NCBI GenBank assembly: GCA_964407525.1
Contig: CAYOWC010000115.1
Span: forward strand, 1 to 13,449
Length of the DNA stretch: 13,449 nucleotides
Reading direction: 5' to 3'
Source: DUZB01 sp964407525
Lineage (GTDB): Bacteria; Desulfobacterota; DSM-4660; Desulfatiglandales; Desulfatiglandaceae
In this document: positions 1 through 5,676 of the stretch, piece by piece
How positions within the stretch are numbered: position 1 is the first letter of the stretch
How the letters are laid out: each line of letters begins with the position of its first letter
Position numbers and translations under genes: made by a program
Notes under the pieces: model-generated
Seen by the model: the letters and a program-made list of their open reading frames with translations, nothing else
Told to the model about the DNA's origin: nothing
The model's database searches: none

Positions 1-5
1 AATCG

Positions 6-29
6 CTAAAAGCTAATTGCAGCTTTTAG
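6..29. other. perfect 9-bp stem hairpin
   Basis: CTAAAAGCT (6-14) pairs perfectly with AGCTTTTAG (21-29) around a 6-nt loop. It lies about 50 bp beyond the stop codon of the vanZ-like gene on the minus strand. No U-rich tail follows on either strand, so it is not a textbook intrinsic terminator. It could act in transcript end protection, or form a bidirectional terminator with whatever gene lies left of the window. Confidence 0.4.
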
Positions 30-48
30 GTTGTAAAAGAAGCAATCA

Positions 49-67
49 GCGGTTAGCCATTAACCGC
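49..67 (-). terminator. candidate terminator hairpin after the vanZ-like gene
   Basis: GCGGTTA (49-55) and TAACCGC (61-67) form a perfect 7-bp stem with a 5-nt loop, 13 nt past the minus-strand stop codon at 81-83. On the minus strand the stem is followed by a loosely T-rich stretch rather than a clean T run. With the second hairpin at 6-29 it probably marks the end of the MBL-cobU-vanZ transcript, but its terminator strength is uncertain. Confidence 0.4.
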
Positions 68-80
68 AGAATATTTCGTA

Positions 81-467
81 TCAACCATTTGACGAAGCCC
101 GAACCGCCAACCGTTTTTTTACGCTTCCCGCCATACAAATTCCCAAAACCATCCCGGCAATATCTGCGAGGATATCTCCAATAGAAAAAAACCGTCCGGG
201 AACCATGATCTGTCCAAACTCCAGCCCTATTCCCAGCGGAATCATACATAATGCCCCCAGTACAGCTGCATTCGGATTTTCAAATGCAAAAAACGGGAGA
301 GCAGACAGCCAGAAATATGCCACAAAATGCGCAATTTTATCGCTTTGTCTGAATTCCAATGGGACATCTATTTTCGGTGAAAGGGAGAGGAAAATCACAA
401 GAATAATGGAAGAGATCCACAAAGTACGAACAACGGGAATCGTATGTATACCCTTCGTTTGATTCAT
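81..467 (-). CDS. VanZ-like family small membrane protein
   Basis: This 128-residue integral membrane protein has about four hydrophobic segments (roughly 13-31, 47-63, 68-84 and 96-114). VanZ-family landmarks are visible: DKIAHFVAYF (43-52), an acidic EFGQ (83-86), and the closing PGRFFSIGDILADIAG (90-105). Family members are small inner-membrane proteins; the best known confers low-level teicoplanin resistance in enterococci, but most bacterial homologues have no assigned role, so a resistance function should not be assumed here. The ATG start lies 20 bp after the cobU stop and has no strong Shine-Dalgarno, which suggests it is translated as the last gene of the MBL-cobU-vanZ unit. Its length is normal for short single-domain members. 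Confidence 0.85.
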   Translation of the reverse strand: MNQTKGIHTIPVVRTLWISSIILVIFLSLSPKIDVPLEFRQSDKIAHFVAYFWLSALPFFAFENPNAAVLGALCMIPLGIGLEFGQIMVPGRFFSIGDILADIAGMVLGICMAGSVKKRLAVRASSNG

Positions 468-487
468 ATGTTTCGGTTGATAGACCT

Positions 488-1018
488 TTACTTGAGGAAA
501 AGGGGAAGACCCGCAACAGTCATCACCACCTTGTCTGCAAGCGCTGCCAGTTCCTGGTTGAGTGTACCGGCGAGATCCCTGAACTGTCTTGCTACCGGGT
601 TCAGAGGAACAATTCCGGAACCCACTTCATTGGAAACAAGAATAACAGCTCTGTTCCGTTGTGAAAGGGTTCTGAGAAGCCTTTCCCTGAAAACAGGGAC
701 CTTTTCCGCTCCCATTTTCATAAGGATATTGCTCTGCCAGATAGTCATACAATCGATAAGGACAGCCTCAGCGCCTGCGCATTTATGTTCCAATGCCTCG
801 GCAATGTCCAAAGGTTCTTCCACCAGCTTCCATCGAGGACCACGAGCTTCTTTATGCAACCTGATCCTTTCTTCCATTTCCTCGTCAGTCACTTCTGCGG
901 TGGCAAGAAAAAGACAGCTCGCGTAATGATCTTCTACGTACTTCAAGGCCCAAGAGCTTTTTCCGCTCCTGGCCCCTCCGAGTACAAGAACCATTTCATT
1001 TTTCGTTAATTTTTCCAA
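488..1018 (-). CDS. cobU: adenosylcobinamide kinase / adenosylcobinamide-phosphate guanylyltransferase
   Basis: This cytoplasmic bifunctional enzyme of late cobalamin assembly phosphorylates adenosylcobinamide and then transfers GMP to give adenosylcobinamide-GDP for nucleotide-loop attachment. The 176 residues fit the family length. The P-loop GGARSGKS is at 14-21, and the RIRLHKEARGPRW block around 51-63 holds His55, the likely counterpart of the guanylylated histidine. Further conserved blocks are IDCMTIWQSN (88-97), VSNEVGSGIVP (128-138) and RDLAGTLNQELA (147-158). The start shown is TTG, two bases after the MBL-gene stop, with AGG 7 nt upstream; an in-frame ATG at 994 would begin just ahead of the P-loop strand as many CobU proteins do, but it has a weaker ribosome site. 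No other cobalamin genes are in the window, so the rest of the pathway must lie elsewhere. Confidence 0.93.
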   Translation of the reverse strand: MEKLTKNEMVLVLGGARSGKSSWALKYVEDHYASCLFLATAEVTDEEMEERIRLHKEARGPRWKLVEEPLDIAEALEHKCAGAEAVLIDCMTIWQSNILMKMGAEKVPVFRERLLRTLSQRNRAVILVSNEVGSGIVPLNPVARQFRDLAGTLNQELAALADKVVMTVAGLPLFLK

Positions 1019-1020
1019 TG

Positions 1021-1866
1021 TCAGACCTGGATTTCATACCCTTCACGGGCGGCATGGACGATAATATCGGATTTGTTCTTCAATGCAAGCTCCCTGCACT
1101 GCGACTCAATGATCGCCATTTCGTCATCTTTACGGGAAGGATTGTGATGAAAAAGGATTAACTCTCCGGCATTGGCTTTCATGGCAAGGTCCATGGCGGA
1201 CGCCCAGTCAGAATGCCCCCAACCCGTATACAGGTCTATCTCTTCGGGTGTAAACTGAGCGTCATGGACCAGCAAGTCTGCATCTTTGCAGAAACGGATA
1301 ATATCGGAGGGTTTTGTGCCGGCCCAGGCCTTTTCGCTCAATTCATTGTCCGTAATAAAGACAAGTGTTCGATTATTTTCCTGAAACCGGAATCCGAAAC
1401 TGCCCTGGGGATGGTGCAGGGGGATGGTGTCAATTCTCACACCACCGATTTCAACAGGCCCCTTTCTGATCCGGTCCACATGTTTTATTTCTGCGCGCAA
1501 ATCCTCGAATTTGATAGGGAAAAAACCATCTCCCATTTTACTGTCAAAAATGGCTGCCAACCCCTTCATACAGCCGGGAGCGCCATCGACGGAAATTTTT
1601 GTGGTAGGAATGTAAGCGGGGTCAAAAAACGGAAAGCCCTGGATGTGGTCCCAGTGTTTGTGAGTTATCAGGAGATGGATATCAATTTCCATGCCCTGTT
1701 CGAGCAGGTATTCGCCAAGTTCCCTGATCCCTGTTCCCGCATCGATGATAATTTTTTTACCCACTTCCGTGGTGATCTCAACACAGCAAGTGTTGCCGCC
1801 GTAGCGTACAGTATCTTTTCCAGGAGCGGCAATCGATCCCCTTGTGCCCCAAAATCTGAGTTTCAT
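1021..1866 (-). CDS. MBL-fold metallo-hydrolase
   Basis: This 281-residue metallo-beta-lactamase-fold hydrolase is probably cytoplasmic because no signal peptide is visible. It opens with the MKLRFWGTRGS motif and RYGGNTCCVEI strand typical of the PhnP/RNase Z-like phosphodiesterase side of the superfamily. The dinuclear metal site is visible: HKHWDH (69-74, the HxHxDH motif), HHPQG (151-155), TDNE (172-175), HDAQ (201-204), the GWGHS motif (215-219) and FHHNP (239-243). These residues are intact, so it should be catalytically competent, probably as a phosphodiesterase, but the substrate cannot be read from sequence. It is the promoter-proximal gene of the unit with cobU (2-bp gap) and vanZ; the link to cobalamin assembly is by position only. 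The ATG at 1866 matches the family N-terminus. Confidence 0.88.
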   Translation of the reverse strand: MKLRFWGTRGSIAAPGKDTVRYGGNTCCVEITTEVGKKIIIDAGTGIRELGEYLLEQGMEIDIHLLITHKHWDHIQGFPFFDPAYIPTTKISVDGAPGCMKGLAAIFDSKMGDGFFPIKFEDLRAEIKHVDRIRKGPVEIGGVRIDTIPLHHPQGSFGFRFQENNRTLVFITDNELSEKAWAGTKPSDIIRFCKDADLLVHDAQFTPEEIDLYTGWGHSDWASAMDLAMKANAGELILFHHNPSRKDDEMAIIESQCRELALKNKSDIIVHAAREGYEIQV

Positions 1867-1912
1867 TTTCTTCTATGGTCCTTTGTCCTGTTCAAAACAC
1901 CTGAGTTTTGGA

Positions 1913-1941
1913 TTTTTACGTTATATGGGGTTTCATGTCAA
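1913..1941 (-). promoter_or_regulatory. candidate sigma70-type promoter for MBL-cobU-vanZ
   Basis: On the minus strand a perfect -35 TTGACA (1936-1941) is followed, after exactly 17 bp, by TAAAAA (1913-1918; 4 of 6 matches to TATAAT). Transcription would start near 1905, giving a leader of about 40 nt before the ATG at 1866. A weak 6-bp inverted repeat (CAAAAC/GTTTTG, 1893-1910) sits at the predicted start site. This is prediction from sequence only. Confidence 0.5.
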
Positions 1942-2018
1942 TCCCAAAACCGTCATATGGATGGGTGAAAAATATGCCTTTTCCACAAAAAACAGGGTTG
2001 GCGCTTAAAACAACGAAA

Positions 2019-2251
2019 GTTCGAAGCGCGGATTTGCATGAAGAACCCCTTGTTCCGGAACCGAGGTGTCAGGTTTCGGGTGTCAGGTTTCAGTACCTAC
2101 TTCCTATTTTCTGAATATAATAAGCATAACTATTCATTATTACGTTTAATACACTGAATGTGCCAGGTTTTTTCCTGACACCTGAAACCTGACACCTGAG
2201 CATGGCCGATTCAATAACTGAAAAGATATCACGCTAATCCGCGGTTCGAAC
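2019..2251. repeat. nested inverted-repeat element, MITE-like, about 233 bp
   Basis: Outer arms at 2019-2040 and 2230-2251 are inverted copies matching at 19 of 22 positions; both begin with GTTCGAA and share the CGCGGATT core. Pairing stops abruptly outside 2019 and 2251, so these look like true ends. Inside lies a second inverted pair (2064-2087 with 2174-2197). The centre is AT-rich, has no coding potential, and carries a small TAATAA/TTATTA inverted pair. No target-site duplication or transposase gene is evident. The right end is only 9 bp from the stop codon of the M20 gene, so the folded RNA may also protect or terminate that transcript. It is most likely a dispersed non-autonomous element or REP/REPIN-type repeat; copy number elsewhere is unknown. 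Confidence 0.65.
2064..2197. repeat. inner inverted arms built of a 14-bp tandem unit
   Basis: The left arm (2064-2087) and right arm (2174-2197) are inverted copies matching at 23 of 24 positions; the mismatch is at 2078. The left side consists of two tandem copies of the 14-bp unit GGTGTCAGGTTTCR (2065-2078 and 2079-2092), and the right arm holds about 1.6 inverted copies. The loop between the arms is 86 bp. Confidence 0.8.
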
Positions 2252-2260
2252 TACAAAGAC

Positions 2261-3493
2261 TCACCCGCCCATATAGAGGGAAGTAAATATCTTGGCATCT
2301 TTGATAATGTCCGATATGAGGCAATATTCGTTGGGTTGGTGGGCTGTGTCCTGGCATGTATGCCAAACTGCCGCTGGAAGTCCTTTCTTTCGAAAAAAGG
2401 CAGCAACAGTACCCCCACCTATTCCCATGGGGACGGCTTTCTTTCCAGTCACCTCACGAATGGCATTTTCAAGAGCTTTCACAACCGGAGCATCGGGTGA
2501 CGTAGGCAAAGCAGCATCCTGTCTGTGGGCAATTTCTACGGTCATTTCAAGCTTGCTTTCCCGGGCGATTCTTCCGGCAATCTCCTTGGATGCAAGGACC
2601 ACTTCATTCAATTCATACTGGGGCAGAACCCGACAATCCAGATAAAAAATATCGGTCCCGGATATGGTGTTTACGTTGGGAACGTTCCCTTCTATCTTTG
2701 TTGCTTCAAAAGTAGATGTGGGTGGACTAAAAATGGAGTCTGAAGATGGAAACGCTTCTTTCAGTTCCTGCAAGGCAACAATCAGCTTTGCCGCGCCAAG
2801 AAGGCTGTTATTCCCTTTTTCGGGAGTACTGGCATGGCATTGATGACCTTTGACGGAAAATTTCAGCCAGAGCATTGATTTCTCTGCTACTTCCACCATC
2901 GTCCCTTCTTCGTTTCCCGCATCAGGAACCACAATAAGGTCGCTGTTTTTGAAATAGTTCCCATGATTTTCCAACAGGTAATTCAGTCCATAATCACTCC
3001 CGGTTTCTTCATCCGCCACAACGATAAGACCAACGGATCTTTTCAGCTCTATCCCCGCATCCAGAATCGCCTTCAGGGCAAGGTACGGGCTTACAAAACC
3101 GTGCTGGTTATCTTCAACTCCTCTTCCAACGATCCTGTCGCCATCCACAATGATTTCGTAAGGATCGCCATCCCAGAGATCCAGGTTCCCGGGCGGAACA
3201 ATGTCTGCATGACTGAGAACCCACACGGTTTCCCCTCCTGTGGCGCCCTTCCAGAAAGCGATAAGATTTGGTCGATAGTCATCTTGCGCGTTTTCATCAG
3301 GCGCCTTGATGATATTTATATCAGACGGCCTCATTTCTTCAAGAAGCCCCCTTATGAAATCAATTTTTTCATGCTCTCCCGATCCCCCATTTTCAGGACC
3401 CAGAGCCACCCTAGCAGTCAGTTCCCGCTGAAGGGTTATGATCTCATCCCGGTAACCGTCTATCCGTGTAAAGATCTTTTCCATTTGCGACAT
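2261..3493 (-). CDS. M20 family metallo-hydrolase (amidohydrolase/peptidase)
   Basis: This 410-residue cytoplasmic M20 enzyme of the ArgE/DapE/ACY1 superfamily hydrolyses an amide or peptide bond with two zinc ions. Metal and catalytic positions can be placed: SHAD (94-97, with His95 and Asp97), GRGVEDNQHG with bridging Asp128 (123-132), DEETGSD with the general-base glutamate (161-167), Asp191 in VVPDAG, and a C-terminal ligand His385 in DTAHQPNEY. The dimerisation or lid domain around 205-320 contains KGHQCHAS. It resembles the M20 subgroup long mislabelled in databases as a diaminopimelate enzyme; the true substrate (peptide, N-acyl amino acid) is not determined. The ATG is preceded by AAGGGG with an 8-nt spacing. 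It sits 55 bp behind the DUF202 gene and probably shares its transcript. The MITE-like repeat begins 9 bp after its stop. Confidence 0.9.
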   Translation of the reverse strand: MSQMEKIFTRIDGYRDEIITLQRELTARVALGPENGGSGEHEKIDFIRGLLEEMRPSDINIIKAPDENAQDDYRPNLIAFWKGATGGETVWVLSHADIVPPGNLDLWDGDPYEIIVDGDRIVGRGVEDNQHGFVSPYLALKAILDAGIELKRSVGLIVVADEETGSDYGLNYLLENHGNYFKNSDLIVVPDAGNEEGTMVEVAEKSMLWLKFSVKGHQCHASTPEKGNNSLLGAAKLIVALQELKEAFPSSDSIFSPPTSTFEATKIEGNVPNVNTISGTDIFYLDCRVLPQYELNEVVLASKEIAGRIARESKLEMTVEIAHRQDAALPTSPDAPVVKALENAIREVTGKKAVPMGIGGGTVAAFFRKKGLPAAVWHTCQDTAHQPNEYCLISDIIKDAKIFTSLYMGG

Positions 3494-3548
3494 GAATTTT
3501 ACCCCTTTGTTAAAATAATTTCCCCGGCTCGGTCAAAATGCATCTCTA

Positions 3549-3854
3549 TCATTCGATTTCACTGTCGGAGATTTTCTCTTCTTCCAGAATAACTTTTTTC
3601 ATTTTTTTGAAAAGAGTAAACCCCTGAACCAAAACGACAATACCACCAGGGATAAGAACGATTCCGATTGCCACAAACATTGGATCGGATGAAAACTTGA
3701 TTAATGCGAGCCCCCCCCCCATGAAGGCCAGGGCCGTGCGAAAATAGGAAAGAAATGTCCTCCGATTGGCAAGGTCGGTTCTGTATCCTGCGAGATGATC
3801 CCTCACAAGTACTTTCTCTCGCTTGAGTTTGTTTTTTTCTTCCTGTGTGTCCAT
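3549..3854 (-). CDS. DUF202 (YidH-type) small membrane protein
   Basis: This 101-residue inner-membrane protein has a charged N-terminus, the DUF202 hallmark LANRRTFLSYFRTALAF (28-44), two transmembrane segments (about 39-57 and 60-80) and an acidic, lysine-rich tail. The biochemical role of the family is unknown. AGGA lies 7 nt before the ATG. A run of ten G on the coding strand encodes Gly46-Gly48 in the first membrane helix; length change there would shift the frame and destroy the protein. It lies upstream of the M20 gene in the same direction (55-bp gap). Confidence 0.85.
   Translation of the reverse strand: MDTQEEKNKLKREKVLVRDHLAGYRTDLANRRTFLSYFRTALAFMGGGLALIKFSSDPMFVAIGIVLIPGGIVVLVQGFTLFKKMKKVILEEEKISDSEIE
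3711..3720. repeat. G10/C10 homopolymer inside the DUF202 gene
   Basis: Ten consecutive C on the plus strand (G10 on the coding strand) encode three glycines in the first transmembrane helix of the DUF202 protein. Runs of this length are prone to slippage in replication and to miscounting in sequencing. In the given sequence the frame is intact. Confidence 0.9.
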
Positions 3855-3880
3855 GATTTATCCTGGTTTCAGACCTCATT

Positions 3881-3894
3881 GAGTAGTCGAGTAG
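3881..3894. repeat. 14-bp repeat GAGTAGTCGAGTAG, copy 1
   Basis: This 14-mer is identical to 12211-12224 and is internally an 8-bp direct repeat (GAGTAGTC, GAGTAG). It lies 26 nt upstream of the DUF202 start codon, in its predicted leader. The second copy lies 38 nt upstream of livH in the same orientation relative to the gene. Confidence 0.5.
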
Positions 3895-3903
3895 GTTAGT
3901 AAA

Positions 3904-3932
3904 AGTGTACACTACTTTTGGGCATTTTTGAA
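3904..3932 (-). promoter_or_regulatory. candidate promoter with overlapping palindromic operator, DUF202-M20
   Basis: On the minus strand TTCAAA (3927-3932) is followed after 17 bp by TACACT (3904-3909), each matching the sigma70 consensus at 4 of 6 positions. The perfect palindrome AGTGTACACT (3904-3913) overlaps the -10 box and is flanked by AAA and ACTTTT, which would suit a dimeric repressor site. It lies about 50 bp upstream of the DUF202 start. The regulator is unknown and the boxes are weak. Confidence 0.3.
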
Positions 3933-3966
3933 GGATGCCGATTTCTCTCTGAAGTTATCCCTTTCA

Positions 3967-4047
3967 CCTCAAAATTGGACACCTGCAAACAGACAAAAAA
4001 TAGGGCAAATTTAAACGAGAGTCAAGCTTACAGCCTCAAAATTGAGG
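3967..4047. promoter_or_regulatory. direct repeat CCTCAAAATTG upstream of the permease
   Basis: CCTCAAAATTG occurs at 3967-3977 and again at 4034-4044. The second copy extends to an imperfect palindrome, CCTCAA-AA-TTGAGG (4034-4047). The 67-bp spacing and position upstream of the permease suggest a possible regulator-binding pair. No convincing plus-strand -35/-10 pair was found here. Confidence 0.3.
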
Positions 4048-4126
4048 ATTATTGATGACAGGGCCTTTTTATTCATATATTCTACTGCGAGTTCCCCATT
4101 GTGCACCACCCGCCTCTGGAGTCGCC

Positions 4127-5368
4127 ATGAAATCTGAGAATCACCCTCCCCTGAGAATCCTCACCGCAGGACTGATGATATCGGGGAATACAATCGGCGC
4201 CGGAATTTTAGGGTTACCCATATTAAGTGGCATGGCAGGTTCCCTTCCAGCTGTTTCCGGCCTCGTAGTCATCTGGTTCCTTATGTTGGCCTCGGGGTAT
4301 ATCCTGGCACGGGCCATGACAGGGCATGGGAAGAATATCGAAGGTCTTCCATCTCTGTACCAGACGGAACTCGGCCCCGTCGGGAAAGGCGTTGCCACCG
4401 TCGGCTATCTGATAAACTATTTCGGAATTCTTGTGGCCTACCTGTGCGGCGCCACGGTCACCATTACACATCTCATCCATACCCAAATACCCGACCTCGT
4501 CGTAACCCTGATCTTTTTTACCGTTTTCACGGCAATTACCATATTCGGGGTCGAGGCGGTTCGAAAAAGCAACGCCTTTCTCATGTTGCTGCTCTTTGCC
4601 GCTTTCCTGTTTCTTCTTTTCAGCGCCGCAAAGAATATCAATATGGAATGGCTCACCTATACCGATTGGCGCTATTTCCCTGCGACGTTTCCCATCTTCA
4701 TCGTCTCCTTCACCTATCATAACACCATTCCCATCGTAGTGCGCACGCTCGACTACGATCGCCGCGCTGTTGATAAAGCGCTTATTCTGGGCACAACCAT
4801 ACCGTTGCTCGTTTCCCTTCTGTGGATCCTTGCCGTCATTGGTTGCCTCCCCTTAACAGGTTCCGGACAGAGTGAGGAAACTATTTACTATGCTTTTAAA
4901 AACAATCTTCCCGCTACCGTCCCCCTTGCCCAGATACTTCATTCTGAGCTTTTCACCGTATTCGGACTTATTTTTACCGTATTGGCCATCAGTACATCCT
5001 ATCTCGCTGTGGGCATCGGGCTCCTGAATTTCATGAAAGATCTCACCTCCCCCATTTTTAAAGGGCGGAACCTCTTAACGGATGCCCTGTTTGCCTTTGC
5101 GCTACCCCTCCTTATCACCATCTTTTATCCTGACCTTTTCCTGACCGCATTGAATGTTGCCGGAGGAGTGGGCGTGGGAATCGTTTTCGGTATCCTTCCA
5201 GGGATTATCCTATTCAAGCGGGGGCGATCCAACAAAATAACCCTTTTCCTTGGAACAGGCATCATCCTTTTTTTCGTTCTGGTCATGGGGCTGGAGCTAC
5301 TTCAGGAAATGGATCTCTTGAAAATTAAACCGCATATTGAAAGCTGGACTTCCACATTCAACCATTAA
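4127..5368 (+). CDS. amino acid permease, aromatic/hydroxy amino acid (HAAP/APC) type
   Basis: This integral inner-membrane secondary transporter is of the tyrosine/tryptophan permease-like group, probably ion-coupled, with about 11 hydrophobic helices over 413 residues, the usual family length. The first helix carries the signature GNTIGAGILGLP (20-31), the broken helix that lines the substrate site in this fold. Exact substrate (Tyr, Trp, Phe, Ser or Thr) cannot be assigned. I chose the ATG at 4127 because GGAG precedes it by 5 nt and helix 1 then starts after a normal short cytoplasmic tail. An in-frame ATG at 4055 (or TTG at 4052) with GAGG upstream would add about 24 residues unlike the family. 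It is the only confident plus-strand gene, divergent from DUF202 and with its own control region. No clear terminator follows. Confidence 0.87.
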   Translation: MKSENHPPLRILTAGLMISGNTIGAGILGLPILSGMAGSLPAVSGLVVIWFLMLASGYILARAMTGHGKNIEGLPSLYQTELGPVGKGVATVGYLINYFGILVAYLCGATVTITHLIHTQIPDLVVTLIFFTVFTAITIFGVEAVRKSNAFLMLLLFAAFLFLLFSAAKNINMEWLTYTDWRYFPATFPIFIVSFTYHNTIPIVVRTLDYDRRAVDKALILGTTIPLLVSLLWILAVIGCLPLTGSGQSEETIYYAFKNNLPATVPLAQILHSELFTVFGLIFTVLAISTSYLAVGIGLLNFMKDLTSPIFKGRNLLTDALFAFALPLLITIFYPDLFLTALNVAGGVGVGIVFGILPGIILFKRGRSNKITLFLGTGIILFFVLVMGLELLQEMDLLKIKPHIESWTSTFNH

Positions 5369-5369
5369 A

Positions 5370-5663
5370 ATGCCCTTAAAATTGCGGATCAAAATACGAC
5401 AGTTTTCCAGGTACCCGTTCTGCATTGCCGGAATCGTTCAGTGCATAAGGGATATCAGCGTCGTCGCAGTAGCAAAATCATTCATGAAGCTCTCACTCCA
5501 TCGAGCTAAGAAAATGTTTAGGGGAGCTAATTTCATCTTGAAATGGAAAAGCGATAAAAAAATAACCCAACCTGTCATTGAGGCCATTCATTCGGGAGCA
5601 AGAGGCACGCATTCCTATACGTTCGATACCAGTGGGAAAGTAATCAGAGGGGTTTATGAATAG
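5370..5663 (+). CDS. doubtful small hypothetical ORF
   Basis: This 97-residue ORF begins one base after the permease stop codon; an upstream in-frame TTG (5337) would overlap the permease. It has no recognisable domain and no Shine-Dalgarno before the ATG. The N-terminal half is rich in basic residues and cysteine in a way common to chance ORFs, while the C-terminal part (SGARGTHSYTFDTSGKVIRG) looks slightly more protein-like. It fills nearly all of the 308-bp gap between the permease and the convergent DUF362 gene, where nothing else was seen apart from a 12-bp near-palindrome (5665-5676). It may be a remnant or non-coding. Confidence 0.22.
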   Translation: MPLKLRIKIRQFSRYPFCIAGIVQCIRDISVVAVAKSFMKLSLHRAKKMFRGANFILKWKSDKKITQPVIEAIHSGARGTHSYTFDTSGKVIRGVYE

Positions 5664-5676
5664 TAACGGTGCCGTT

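Noticed and set aside
81..467. Antibiotic resistance gene (teicoplanin) from the VanZ match
   Set aside because: VanZ-like membrane proteins are widespread without a resistance role, and no van cluster is nearby.
1213..1968. 251-residue plus-strand ORF opposite the MBL gene
   Set aside because: It is fully antisense to a gene with intact catalytic motifs, has no recognisable domain, and its composition is that of a reverse-strand shadow.
1908..2114. 68-residue plus-strand ORF in the gap between MBL and M20
   Set aside because: It runs across the candidate promoter and into the arms of the inverted-repeat element; no protein-like pattern or ribosome site.
2066..2197. CRISPR array from the repeated GGTGTCAGG units
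   Set aside because: The units are 14 bp, adjoin without spacers on one side and are inverted on the other, which is not a CRISPR layout. No cas genes are present.
2963..3592. 209-residue plus-strand ORF opposite the M20 gene
   Set aside because: It is antisense to conserved M20 motifs, runs on into the next gap and gene without a ribosome site, and shows no family features.
3559..3912. 117-residue minus-strand frame overlapping DUF202
   Set aside because: It is an off-frame reading of the DUF202 gene. It would matter only if the G10 tract slipped, and it has no membrane helix or domain.
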